A stretch of DNA of 10,546 nt from NCBI GenBank assembly GCA_900556535.1, contig USPI01000035.1, positions 1 through 10,546 of the forward strand, written 5' to 3'. This document shows, in pieces, positions 1 through 8,213 of this stretch. A program made the translations under genes and the position numbers. The notes under the pieces were generated by a model. It had not been told where the DNA came from. It did no database searches and saw only the letters and a list, made by a program, of their open reading frames with translations. This DNA comes from an uncultured Eubacteriales bacterium (GTDB lineage: Bacteria; Bacillota; Clostridia; Oscillospirales; Oscillospiraceae). Every line of letters starts with the position of its first letter. Position 1 is the first letter of the stretch.

Positions 1-563
1 AGAAACTCCTCGCGGCTCATTAGGGCATTCAAAACCGGCAGAAGCGCAGCCGCAGTCATTTTTTTCGGCAGCTCCATGCCCGAAAGAAGTCTTTCGCGGC
101 GCATGGCGCTGTCGGGCTTTCCCGTGAGCCCCGCATGGTACATATCCGCCATGCTGATGGGCTCGGTTTCCTGCGCAGCGGCTCCGTCAATTGTGGCTCC
201 GGCGCGCCTTAGCGCATTTAAAAGCACCTCGGGGCTCATTCCCTCGACGCCGAGCTTTCCCTCCTTCGAGGCCTTCGCCTTGCGCCGCTCCTTGCCGTAA
301 ACTTCCGGTATGTAGGCGTGCTTTACGAGCTTCGGGTCAACGCTGCCCTTGATGAAATTTCGTATCACGAGCCCTGCCCCGTCGGAATCCGTGAGCACTA
401 TAAGCCCGCGCTTTTCGGCAAGAGTGCGCAGAAGCTGCTGCTTTTCGCAATCGTTAAACACGCCGAAGCCGGAGGTTTCGATGATGACCGCGTCTACTAT
501 CTGCGAGAGAGTATTTTTATCATACCGCCCCTCGACAACGATGACCTCGGATACTCTATGCAC
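1..563 (-). CDS. rnmV: Ribonuclease M5 (5S rRNA maturase), 3' end cut by window edge
   Basis: RNase M5 matures 5S rRNA precursors in Bacillota using a Toprim catalytic fold. About 187 codons are visible, close to the usual family length of 180-190, so only the last few residues are missing. The Toprim signature is clear: VVEGRYDK near residues 9-16 (catalytic Glu11) and LTDSDGAG near 57-64 (Asp59, Asp61). A basic stretch (KERRKAKASKEGK) follows, then GVEGMSPE and a C-terminal domain with the family's RRERLL-like element. I chose the GTG at 561-563. It lies inside the end of holA (8-base overlap) and has a GGTGA pairing site at 569-573 at suitable distance. A second in-frame GTG at 570-572 has no Shine-Dalgarno sequence, and a stop lies just beyond it. 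It is the last visible gene of the comEC-holA-rnmV group and is probably translationally coupled to holA. Family assignment is confident; start is fairly confident. Confidence 0.88.
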   Translation of the reverse strand, partial: MHRVSEVIVVEGRYDKNTLSQIVDAVIIETSGFGVFNDCEKQQLLRTLAEKRGLIVLTDSDGAGLVIRNFIKGSVDPKLVKHAYIPEVYGKERRKAKASKEGKLGVEGMSPEVLLNALRRAGATIDGAAAQETEPISMADMYHAGLTGKPDSAMRRERLLSGMELPKKMTAAALLPVLNALMSREEF

Positions 564-1605
564 CGGCTTCACCCGACGCTATGCGCATCACGCAGTCCTT
601 TAAAAGCTCCGTGGGATCCGTGCGCGAGCTCTTCATGGCGTAGTCAGTCTCGCAGCAAAGCTCAACGGCGCGGCGGATCTGCTTTGTCGAAAATCGCCTT
701 GAGGCGGCAAGCAGACGGTTTGCGATGAAATCATATTTTATTGCAAGGGTCTTCATGACATAGTCCTTGCCAAGATCGTTATCTATGGCGACGCGCGCGG
801 CATACATACGGCGCATTTGGTTTCCGACGAAGGCAAGTATCATAAAAGGCTCGTTATTCTTATCCGCCAAAAGCTCGCCGAGAAGACGCATCGCGGCGTT
901 ATTCTCGCCGTTTGCAAGCGCCTCGGTCATGTCGAAAACGACCGCCTCGGGAATATGGTGGGCAACCGCGTTTACGTCCGCCTCCGTGACTCTGTCGCTT
1001 TTGGTATAGGCGGCAATTTTGTTAATTTCGGGTATGAGCCCGTTCATAAGCCCGCCGCTGACGTTTATAAGACGCTGCACGGCATTGAGCTCGATGCCCT
1101 TCCCCGCCGCGGCAAAGCGCTTGATTATCCACTTTATGAGCATATCCCCGCTCTGCGCCGTTACGCACTGCTCAAGGCCGTATTTCTGAAAGGTCTTGAA
1201 TATTTTCAGGCGCTTATCCGGCTCGAAGCCGATTGGCGCCATGAAAACGACCGTGCAGTAATCGGGAATGTCGGCGAGAATCGAAATTATCTCATCCGTT
1301 TCGCGCAGCTTATTTATATCCACGCCGCGCACCTCGACGAGGCTGCGCTCGGACAAAAACGGCACGCTGTCAACCGCCTCGCGCAGCGAAAGCGCCGTGA
1401 AGTCGCGGTCGTCAAGCCTGCGGTAGCTGAAATCATCACCGCCGTCGGGAACGCACAGCTTCTTTATCTCCTCAAAATAGCGGTCGGCAAGATAATCCTC
1501 CGGACCCCAAATGAGGTACAGCCGCTCCGGACCCTGCGCACGCAGAGCCCTCACGCTTTCGTTATAATTAAATTTTTCTTCCTTTGATTTCGTCTTCTTT
1601 GCCAT
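556..1605 (-). CDS. holA: DNA polymerase III subunit delta
   Basis: The delta subunit is the clamp-loader 'wrench' that opens the beta sliding clamp during replication. The 349-residue length is typical. The N-terminal domain carries the degenerate P-loop region of the family (LYLIWGPEDYLADRY, about residues 29-43). This is followed by the FLSERSLVEVRG strand (about 83-94), a second AAA+ segment (CVTAQSGDMLIKWI, about 147-160) and a helical C-terminal collar domain with the conserved FMILAFVGNQMRRMY stretch. The ATG directly follows the comEC TAA with no gap. Its ribosome binding sequence AGGTGG (1610-1615) lies within the last comEC codons, so the two genes are probably translationally coupled. 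The 3' end overlaps rnmV by 8 bases. A comEC-holA pairing is common in Bacillota and supports the call. The lysine-rich N-terminus (MAKKTKSKEEK) is probably a disordered extension. Confidence 0.95.
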   Translation of the reverse strand: MAKKTKSKEEKFNYNESVRALRAQGPERLYLIWGPEDYLADRYFEEIKKLCVPDGGDDFSYRRLDDRDFTALSLREAVDSVPFLSERSLVEVRGVDINKLRETDEIISILADIPDYCTVVFMAPIGFEPDKRLKIFKTFQKYGLEQCVTAQSGDMLIKWIIKRFAAAGKGIELNAVQRLINVSGGLMNGLIPEINKIAAYTKSDRVTEADVNAVAHHIPEAVVFDMTEALANGENNAAMRLLGELLADKNNEPFMILAFVGNQMRRMYAARVAIDNDLGKDYVMKTLAIKYDFIANRLLAASRRFSTKQIRRAVELCCETDYAMKSSRTDPTELLKDCVMRIASGEAGA

Positions 1606-3903
1606 TTATCCACCTGCCGAAATATGTATTACAATTCTGCCGAGCTCATCCGTGCGCAGTATCTCCGCGCCGTATTCGCGCAGCCGCTCAAGCGTTTCAA
1701 CCGTGGGGTGTCCGTAGGTATTATACCCTGTCGATATAACCGCCGTCTCCGGCTGCGTTTCGGAAAGCAGCGCCGTGCTCGTTGAGTATTTTGAGCCGTG
1801 ATGCGGGACGATAAGAAGCTCCGTACCCTCAAGCTCATGCGTCCTCACAAGCTCGCGCTCAACGGTTTTTTCAACGTCTCCAGTGACGAGCATATCGTAT
1901 TCTCCGATGCTTGCGGTTAACATAATGCCGCTCTCGCTGCGTTGGCCGCGCTCGGAGCTTTCATACACCGCAAGGCTTATAGCGCCAGCAGTGATATTTG
2001 TATCCTGTGTTATGTAAACTATTTGAGTGCCGTTAGTCTCAGCTGCCGCGAGTATGCCCTCGAGCATACCGTCGGAGCTTGTGTCCTGCGCGTTATCGGG
2101 CAAGACGAGCGTTTTGACGCTCATGAGATTTAACAGTCTGACGACGCCGGAGGCATGGTCCTTGTGCAGATGCGTGAGCACGAGGCAATCGACCGTATCG
2201 TGTCCGTGCGCATGAAGATAGGACGAGAGCATATTTCCGGCGTTTCCGATAATGCCGTGGCTGCCGCAGTCTATGACCACGGCGCTGCCGCCCTGAGTGA
2301 CGGCGATGCACTGTCCGTTTCCGACATTCATTATGCCAATGGTGCCGTCGTCATTGCGCGCGTCGCGTGCCGTGAGCGAGAATACGCCGATGAGCAGGAT
2401 AACGCACACGGCAGTCGGAGCAAGCACAGTGAGCTTCGGCTTTTTGCACTTAATTACGGCATAGAGCGCAAAGGCTGCATACGTTGCGGCAATCCACGCG
2501 GGGACATAGCGGTTTTCTGTGTACACCGCGGCGTACGGCAGCTTCACCGCACTCTCGACCACGAGGGCGATATAGCGCACGAGGTATGACAGTATGTTTG
2601 CCAAAAATGACGCTGCAGGGGCCGAAATAAGTCCGAGCGCACAGATAATAAAGCCTCCCGTAAAGAGCACGGATATTGCCCACAGGCAGAGTATGTTCAT
2701 AATAGGTGCAAGCAGCGTAACGTATCCGAAATGGACAGCCAGCAGCGGCACGGTGAACACGGTCACGGAAAGTGAACTTGCAAGAGTCGCGCTTATGTAG
2801 TTCCCGATGGGTGAAAGAGGCCTCGGCAAGTTGAGCTTACCGTCAATATCGGCGTATATGGGGCTTGCAAACAGGAACATTCCCGCGACGGCTCCGAACG
2901 ACAGCTGAAGCGCAACGCTGCCCGCCGCGAAGGGGTTTGCAAGAAGAATGAGTGCAAGAGCAAACGACAGTGTGGTCGGGCGGTCGTTTATCCTGCCGAG
3001 CACAGGCGCGAGAAGTATCATGCTCATCATGACTCCCGCTCTCACAGCAGACAGCGGCATACCGACCATCACCACGAATATCCACACGAGCAGTATGCAT
3101 ATTATGCCCGAGCGGCGGGTCCTACCCATTACGCTCTGCAAAACGCCGACAAGAAACGCAACGTGCATACCCGAAACCGCCCCGACGTGGACAAGACCCG
3201 CGAAATTCACCGCGCAGTACAGCCTGTCGTCATTATAATAATCACCCTTATAGCCCGCAAGCAGAGCCTTCATAAAGTGCGAGGCATCATCGGGAAAGAC
3301 CTCGCCTATCTCCGTATGCAGAGCATGACCGATATACTTCGGGAAGTATATAAACGAAGCGCCCCAGCGGCCGGTTTTTTCTACGAGCCCCTCAACGCTG
3401 CCGCACAGATACACGCCCTTCGAGATATTGGTATCGGTCTCCTCTCCGTAGCGCTCGGATGCGCTCCTGATCTTTGCCGTGAAAGTTATTTCATCGCCCG
3501 GGCGCAGGCTCGGAAGCTCATCGGAATAGCAAAACATCGCTGCGTTAACGTTCGGGACGCTCTCGTCGGTTATTTTGACGTATAAAAGTGTAAAACCGCT
3601 TCTCTCGTCCGGATAGTCCGTCACCCGCGCGCTTAGCTGCATTTTGCAGCCGTCAAACGGCTCGCAGCGCTCAAGCGTCAGGCTGGAGTTTACGGCATAG
3701 TGCGAAAATCCGAGCGCCGCCGCGACCGCGAAAATGACGATTCGAAGGCGCATATTGCCGTGCGTGAGAAATGCCGATAAAAGGACGATAAGGCACAAGA
3801 TGAGCGCACTTGCGAGCTGCCCCTCCGGCAGCAGATAATGAGATGCGAACACCGCCACGCAATAGCCTGTGCTTGCTGCGGCGAGCTTTCTCACTCCTCT
3901 CAT
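1606..3903 (-). CDS. comEC: ComEC/Rec2 family DNA-uptake channel protein
   Basis: ComEC forms the inner-membrane channel that brings single-stranded DNA into the cell during natural transformation. With an ATG start at 3903 the protein has 765 residues, and all three family modules are present. Three N-terminal membrane segments (about 8-72) precede an OB-like soluble domain (about 85-185). The polytopic Competence domain (about 200-510) includes GLVHVGAVSGMHV (about 236-248), SAVRAGVMM and the ALQLSFGAVAGMF element. A C-terminal metallo-beta-lactamase domain starts near 522 and has intact metal ligands: THLHKDH (about 577-583), TGD (about 674-676) and PHHGS (about 700-704), plus YGHP. The domain-opening motif reads NVGNGQ rather than the usual DVGQGD/Q. 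A longer GTG start at 3909 is rejected: GGAGG (3911-3915) is 7 bases from the ATG but only 1 from the GTG. The gene looks intact; whether the organism is competent cannot be told from here. Confidence 0.93.
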   Translation of the reverse strand: MRGVRKLAAASTGYCVAVFASHYLLPEGQLASALILCLIVLLSAFLTHGNMRLRIVIFAVAAALGFSHYAVNSSLTLERCEPFDGCKMQLSARVTDYPDERSGFTLLYVKITDESVPNVNAAMFCYSDELPSLRPGDEITFTAKIRSASERYGEETDTNISKGVYLCGSVEGLVEKTGRWGASFIYFPKYIGHALHTEIGEVFPDDASHFMKALLAGYKGDYYNDDRLYCAVNFAGLVHVGAVSGMHVAFLVGVLQSVMGRTRRSGIICILLVWIFVVMVGMPLSAVRAGVMMSMILLAPVLGRINDRPTTLSFALALILLANPFAAGSVALQLSFGAVAGMFLFASPIYADIDGKLNLPRPLSPIGNYISATLASSLSVTVFTVPLLAVHFGYVTLLAPIMNILCLWAISVLFTGGFIICALGLISAPAASFLANILSYLVRYIALVVESAVKLPYAAVYTENRYVPAWIAATYAAFALYAVIKCKKPKLTVLAPTAVCVILLIGVFSLTARDARNDDGTIGIMNVGNGQCIAVTQGGSAVVIDCGSHGIIGNAGNMLSSYLHAHGHDTVDCLVLTHLHKDHASGVVRLLNLMSVKTLVLPDNAQDTSSDGMLEGILAAAETNGTQIVYITQDTNITAGAISLAVYESSERGQRSESGIMLTASIGEYDMLVTGDVEKTVERELVRTHELEGTELLIVPHHGSKYSTSTALLSETQPETAVISTGYNTYGHPTVETLERLREYGAEILRTDELGRIVIHISAGG

Positions 3904-3910
3904 TATCACA

Positions 3911-3915
3911 CCTCC
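3911..3915 (-). promoter_or_regulatory. Ribosome binding site that fixes the comEC start
   Basis: On the minus strand GGAGG is followed 7 bases later by ATG (3901-3903). An in-frame GTG at 3907-3909 is too close to be used from this site. The site lies 8 bases downstream of the T-run of the preceding terminator. Confidence 0.8.
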
Positions 3916-3923
3916 GGATGCGC

Positions 3924-3950
3924 AAAAAAGCAGCAGGACGCTGCTTTTTT
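3924..3950 (-). terminator. Intrinsic terminator after the HIT gene, directly before comEC
   Basis: A perfect 11-base inverted repeat (AAAAAAGCAGC / GCTGCTTTTTT) surrounds a 5-base loop at 3935-3939. Read on the minus strand, the GC-rich core is followed by six T. The structure is symmetrical and could work in both directions, but all nearby genes are on the minus strand. It ends the mltG-U32-alaS-HIT operon 16 bases after the HIT stop codon. Because comEC begins almost at once beyond it, it could also act as an attenuator for comEC-holA-rnmV. Confidence 0.85.
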
Positions 3951-3966
3951 ACGATATTGCTTATAA

Positions 3967-4308
3967 TTATGCCATGCCCTCGGGGAGCTTTTTGCCGCCG
4001 AGAAGATGGAAATGCAGATGCTTGACGGTCTGTCCTCCGTCCTCTCCGCAGTTATTCACGACACGGTAGCCGTTTGAAAGGCCCTCGCTTTTTGCTATCT
4101 TGGCTATCGCCTCAAAGCACTTTGCGACCTTGTCGGAATTAGTCTCGTTTATCTCGTCCGCGCAGGAAATATGCTCCTTCGGCAGCACGAGAACATGCAC
4201 CGGAGCCTGTGGATTTATGTCGCGGAAGGCAAATACATTTTCGTCCTCATAGACCTTGGTCGAGGGTATCTCGCCGGCTATGATCTTGCAAAACAGACAG
4301 TCGTTCAT
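3967..4308 (-). CDS. HIT-family (HinT-like) purine nucleoside phosphoramidase/hydrolase
   Basis: Histidine-triad proteins of the HinT branch are small dimeric hydrolases that act on adenosine phosphoramidates and acyl-AMP compounds, including aminoacyl-adenylates. The 113-residue protein has the full fold: CLFCKIIAGEIPS at residues 4-16, FRDINPQAPVHVLVLPKEH at 28-46, and the triad HLHFHLLGG with His97, His99 and His101. Cys4, Cys7 and His46 match the zinc site seen in many bacterial HinT proteins. The ATG has a strong AGGAGG site 8 bases upstream that overlaps the end of alaS, and the gap between the genes is 15 bases. Its place directly after alaS fits a role in clearing misplaced aminoacyl-AMP, although this link is inferred from family biochemistry and gene order. 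The gene is the last of its operon; the terminator follows. Confidence 0.93.
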   Translation of the reverse strand: MNDCLFCKIIAGEIPSTKVYEDENVFAFRDINPQAPVHVLVLPKEHISCADEINETNSDKVAKCFEAIAKIAKSEGLSNGYRVVNNCGEDGGQTVKHLHFHLLGGKKLPEGMA

Positions 4309-4323
4309 GGTTATTTCCTCCTA

Positions 4324-6990
4324 TTAAAGTCCGAGCTTTTCGGCTACGAGATCGTCAACTATGGCAAGCGCGTTATCCATCTTGAGTACCTCCGTGCCGC
4401 CGCCCATTGCCGAGTCGGGCTTACCGCCGCCCTTGCCTCCGGCAACCGCGGAAACGGCGCGGACGATGTCGCCTGCCTTGATCCCGGCTGCAACGGCTTC
4501 CTTGCCGCAGCAGGCAGCAAACGTGACCTTGGACTCGGTCGCGGTAGCGAGAACGGCAACGATCTTGGGATCGCGGTCGCGCAGGAAGTCGCCTATCTTT
4601 CTCAGATCGTTTGCGTCAAGATCGGTGCGGGTCGCGGTGAGGACATTGTAGCCGCCAATCTTCTTGGAGGCAAACAGAAAGCGCTCGACATCGCTGGCGA
4701 GGAGCTTGTCCTTCATCTTATCGACCTTCTGGCGCAGATTTCTGACCTCGCTCACAAAGCTCTCCGCCTTGGTCAGCAGCTCGCTCGGCTTTGCCTTCAG
4801 GCTCTCGGCCGCGCGGGCAACGGTCATGTAAGAATGCTTTGCCATTTCAAGATATTTTCTGCCCGTGACGGCTTCTATACGGCGCACACCGCTTGCCACG
4901 GAATATTCGCTCGTTATGTGGAACATACCGACCTTGGCGGTATTGTCGAGGTGCGTGCCGCCGCAAAACTCGGTGCTGAAATCGCCCATCGTGACAACAC
5001 GGACGATATCGCCGTACTTTTCGCCGAAAAGTGCCGCGGCGCCGGTCTTTTTTGCTTCCTCAAGCGGCATTTCGTTAATTCTTATGTCCATACCCGCAAG
5101 GATCACCTCGTTTACGGCATCCTCAACGGCGGATATTTCCTTTGCGGTGAGCGCGCTGAAATGGGTAAAGTCAAAGCGCAGGCTGTCCTCATCAACGAGT
5201 GAGCCCGCCTGATGGACATGGTCGCCGAGAACGCTTCTCAGAGCAGCGTGCAGAAGATGAGTTGCCGAGTGTGCGCGGGATATCGCTCTGCGGCGCTCGG
5301 GGTCAACGGACGCAACAACGCATTCGCCGACGGACAGAGAGCCGGACTCCACAACGCCGTAGTGCAGGTACTTGTTGCCCTTATCCTTTTTGACGTTGGT
5401 TACATTAAACTTAGTCAGCTGGCCGTGCTCAATATCCTCAAGGCTGAAGCCGAGGCTGCCCTTATCGGCGAGCTGACCGCCCATTTCGGCATAAAACGGG
5501 GTCTTATCGAGAACGATTATGCCCTCGCTGCCCTCGCTTATCTCGCCCGCAAGCTCCTCACCGTTTACGATGGCAAGAATCGTTGCGGTGTCGCTGAGCT
5601 TGTCATAGCCCGTAAACTCGGTCGGAGTAGCGTCAAGTCCGAAGTCGATGCCCTCCCAACCGAGGTCGCCGAGGGCTTTTCTGGCTTCGCGGGCGCGCAC
5701 GCGCTGCTCCTCCATGAGAGCCTTGAATTCGTCCATGTTGACGCTCATGCCCTCGTCGGAGAGCATTTCCGCGGTCATATCCACGGGGAAGCCGTAGGTG
5801 TCATAGAGCTTGAATGCATCGGCACCGGAGAACACGCTCTCGCCCTTTGCCTTGTGCTCCTCAAGAAGTCCGGAGAAAATCTGCATACCGGCATCGATGG
5901 TCTTGGCGAAGCTCGCCTCCTCGCTCTTGACAACGCGGGTTATATAATCCTGCTTCTCGCGCAGCTCGGGGTACTGGCACTCGTTTTCGTGGATAACGGT
6001 GTCGATGACCTCGTAAAGGAAGGGCTCGTTTACGCCGAGGAGCTTGCCGTGGCGGGCAGCTCTTCTGAGCAGGCGGCGAAGCACATAGCCTCTGCCCTCG
6101 TTCGACGGCAGGATACCGTCGCAGATCATAAACGTTGCGCTGCGGATATGATCGGTGATAACGCGCAGGGATACGTCGCGCTTATCGCTCTCGCCGTAGT
6201 GCGCTCCGGTAATATCGGAGACCTTGCGGGTAATGTTCATGACGGTATCGACGTCAAAGAGCGAATCGACGCCCTGGCAAACGACGGCAAGGCGCTCAAG
6301 TCCCATGCCAGTGTCGATATTTTTCTGTACAAGCTCGGTGTAATTGCCGTGACCGTCATTGTCAAACTGCGAGAAAACGTTGTTCCAGACCTCGATGTAG
6401 CGGTCGCAGTCGCAGCCGACGGTGCAGTCGGGCTTGCCGCAGCCGTACTCCTCGCCGCGGTCGTAATATATCTCGGAGCAGGGACCGCAGGGGCCGGCAC
6501 CGTGCTCCCAGAAGTTATCCTCCTTGCCGAAGCGGAAGATACGCTCGGCGGGGATGCCTATCTCGTCATGCCAAATGTTCCATGCCTCGTCGTCCTCAAG
6601 GTAAACCGAGGGGTAGAGTCTTTCGGGGTCAAGACCGACCCACTGCTCGCTCGTGAGGAACTCCCAGCTCCATGCGATGGCTTCATGTTTGAAGTAATCG
6701 CCGAAGGAGAAGTTGCCGAGCATCTCAAAATAAGTGCCGTGGCGCGCGGTGTGCCCGACGTTATCGATATCGCCGGTGCGTATGCACTTCTGGCAAGTGC
6801 AAACACGCGTTCTCGGCGGCACCTGCTCGCCCTTGAACCAAGGCTTCATCGGGGTCATGCCCGCGTTTATGAGCAGGATAGATTTATCGTTCTGCGGCAC
6901 CAGCGAAAAGCTGGGCAGGCGCAGATGACCCTTGCTCTCAAAAAAGCTCAGGAACATTTCTCTGAGTTCGTTTACTCCGTATGCTTTCAT
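4324..6990 (-). CDS. alaS: Alanyl-tRNA synthetase
   Basis: This enzyme charges tRNA-Ala with alanine and edits mischarged Ser and Gly. At 888 residues it is full length. The class II catalytic core fills about 1-240 (opening KGHLRLPSFSLVPQND, then INAGMTPMKPWFKG, EMLGNFSFGDYFK and DTGMGLERL). The tRNA-recognition helices follow (GRGYVLRRLLRRAARHG, about 299-315). The editing domain has zinc ligands His574 and His578 (HSATH) and Cys676 and His680 (CGGTH). The C-Ala domain ends with GGKGGGKPDSAMGGG (about 851-865). A four-Cys insertion (Cys184, 189, 193, 195), of a kind I associate with Clostridia enzymes, follows the EIYYDRGE motif. The ATG has an AAGGAG site 9 bases upstream and overlaps the stop of the U32 gene by 4 bases (ATGA). 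No T-box leader is visible, since the gene is internal to an operon. Confidence 0.98.
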   Translation of the reverse strand: MKAYGVNELREMFLSFFESKGHLRLPSFSLVPQNDKSILLINAGMTPMKPWFKGEQVPPRTRVCTCQKCIRTGDIDNVGHTARHGTYFEMLGNFSFGDYFKHEAIAWSWEFLTSEQWVGLDPERLYPSVYLEDDEAWNIWHDEIGIPAERIFRFGKEDNFWEHGAGPCGPCSEIYYDRGEEYGCGKPDCTVGCDCDRYIEVWNNVFSQFDNDGHGNYTELVQKNIDTGMGLERLAVVCQGVDSLFDVDTVMNITRKVSDITGAHYGESDKRDVSLRVITDHIRSATFMICDGILPSNEGRGYVLRRLLRRAARHGKLLGVNEPFLYEVIDTVIHENECQYPELREKQDYITRVVKSEEASFAKTIDAGMQIFSGLLEEHKAKGESVFSGADAFKLYDTYGFPVDMTAEMLSDEGMSVNMDEFKALMEEQRVRAREARKALGDLGWEGIDFGLDATPTEFTGYDKLSDTATILAIVNGEELAGEISEGSEGIIVLDKTPFYAEMGGQLADKGSLGFSLEDIEHGQLTKFNVTNVKKDKGNKYLHYGVVESGSLSVGECVVASVDPERRRAISRAHSATHLLHAALRSVLGDHVHQAGSLVDEDSLRFDFTHFSALTAKEISAVEDAVNEVILAGMDIRINEMPLEEAKKTGAAALFGEKYGDIVRVVTMGDFSTEFCGGTHLDNTAKVGMFHITSEYSVASGVRRIEAVTGRKYLEMAKHSYMTVARAAESLKAKPSELLTKAESFVSEVRNLRQKVDKMKDKLLASDVERFLFASKKIGGYNVLTATRTDLDANDLRKIGDFLRDRDPKIVAVLATATESKVTFAACCGKEAVAAGIKAGDIVRAVSAVAGGKGGGKPDSAMGGGTEVLKMDNALAIVDDLVAEKLGL

Positions 6991-8213
6991 TTTTCTTCTC
7001 CTTTACCCTGTTTCAGTCGTCTTAATATCGACAGCCTGCCGCACGGGACAGGCAGCTTCATTTTAAATCTCATCGTTGCGTGCGGGGTCGAGCTTATCGG
7101 CACGCCCTCGTCATTTTCGAGGTATTCGACCTCAAACGCTATCGGCTCGCGCTCGGGCGTCATCAGTTCGACCGTATCTCCGACACAAAATCTGTTGCGC
7201 TGCGTCAGAACGGCGTTGCCGTATTCGTCGCATTCTTCAACGACGGCGCAGACCTCGGCGTCGGAATAATAGCTCGTTTCGGCGTAATGCTGGCCGGGGT
7301 CGCCGTAGTAAAAGCCGGTGCAGTACGGTCTGTGGCTGAGCTTATTGACCTCGTCTATCCAGACCTGCGGCAGCTTTTCGCCCGCAACGGCGCAGTCTAT
7401 CGCATGGCGGTAAGCATTTGTGACGGCAGCGGCGTAATAAAACGACTTCATTCTGCCCTCAATTTTAAAGCTCGAAACACCTGCGGAAATGAGCTCGGGA
7501 ATGTGCTCTATCATGCACATATCGCGCGAATTCATGATGAAGGTGCCGTTATCCTCGGTAATATCGAAATATTCGCCGGGACGCTTTTCCTCGACGAGCT
7601 TATACTTCCATCGACAGGGCTGCGCGCACTCGCCGCGGTTGGCATCGCGTCCTGTTAAATAATTTGACAGCAGGCAGCGTCCCGAAAACGAAACGCACAT
7701 CGCGCCGTGCACAAAGGCCTCGATCTCAAGTTCCTTCGGCGTATTTGCGCGAATTTCGAAAATGTCCTTCATGGGCGTCTCGCGCGCAAGCACGACGCGG
7801 CTCGCGCCCATGTCGTACAGTACGTTCGCAGTGGCACTGTTAATAACGCCGAGCTGCGTGCTGACATGGCGCTGCACGTCGGGCGCATATTTTTCAGCAG
7901 CCTTCATAACTCCGAGGTCGGCAATTATAAATGCGTCAACTCCGGCAGCAGCAGCCTCGCGCAAAAAATCAGGCAGTGCCTTGAGCTCATCCTCGCGTGG
8001 AAGCGTGTTGCACGTCATGTGCACCGCTGCGCCCTTTTCATGAGCCATGCGGCAGGCCTCGCTGAGCTCCTCGGGCGAAAAATTCCCCGCCGAGGCTCTC
8101 ATTCCGAAGCGCTTTCCCGCAAGATATACGGCATCCGCACCGTAGTGGAGCGCCATGGTCAGGCGCTCCATATCTCCGGCCGGTGCAAGAAGTTCCGGTT
8201 TTTTATCAGCCAT
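6987..8213 (-). CDS. Peptidase U32 family protein, probable tRNA uridine hydroxylation factor
   Basis: U32 proteins were first described as collagenase-like peptidases. Members such as bacterial TrhP/YrrO are now known to be needed for 5-hydroxyuridine formation at the tRNA wobble position, probably using prephenate and an Fe-S cluster. The 408-residue protein opens with the typical PELLAPAGDMERL and GADAVYLAGKRFGMRA. It carries the complete U32 signature EAFVHGAMCVSFSGRCLLS (165-183, Cys173 and Cys180), then Cys196 and Cys200 in GECAQPCRWKY, and FKIEGRMKSFYYAA (249-263). A C-terminal beta domain follows. The gene overlaps the end of mltG by 8 bases and has no clear Shine-Dalgarno sequence, so its translation probably depends on ribosomes finishing mltG. 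Its place between mltG and alaS recalls the Bacillus yrr region, though the O-methyltransferase (yrrM) and a second U32 gene (yrrN) found there are absent. A protease role cannot be excluded from sequence alone. Confidence 0.88.
   Translation of the reverse strand: MADKKPELLAPAGDMERLTMALHYGADAVYLAGKRFGMRASAGNFSPEELSEACRMAHEKGAAVHMTCNTLPREDELKALPDFLREAAAAGVDAFIIADLGVMKAAEKYAPDVQRHVSTQLGVINSATANVLYDMGASRVVLARETPMKDIFEIRANTPKELEIEAFVHGAMCVSFSGRCLLSNYLTGRDANRGECAQPCRWKYKLVEEKRPGEYFDITEDNGTFIMNSRDMCMIEHIPELISAGVSSFKIEGRMKSFYYAAAVTNAYRHAIDCAVAGEKLPQVWIDEVNKLSHRPYCTGFYYGDPGQHYAETSYYSDAEVCAVVEECDEYGNAVLTQRNRFCVGDTVELMTPEREPIAFEVEYLENDEGVPISSTPHATMRFKMKLPVPCGRLSILRRLKQGKGEEK

Noticed and set aside
4171..5202. 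A 343-codon plus-strand open frame over the HIT gene and alaS 3' end
   Set aside because: It is a shadow of the strongly supported minus-strand genes, with no ribosome binding site or recognisable domain.
4324..6990. T-box riboswitch for alaS
   Set aside because: alaS starts inside the U32 stop codon in an operon, and no leader, stem or T-box sequence is present upstream.
5212..7269. A 685-codon open frame on the plus strand across alaS and the U32 gene
   Set aside because: It is exactly antisense to two genes with complete family motifs, has low-complexity Ala/Val/Leu-rich translation and matches nothing I recognise. Long antisense frames are common opposite GC-rich coding DNA.
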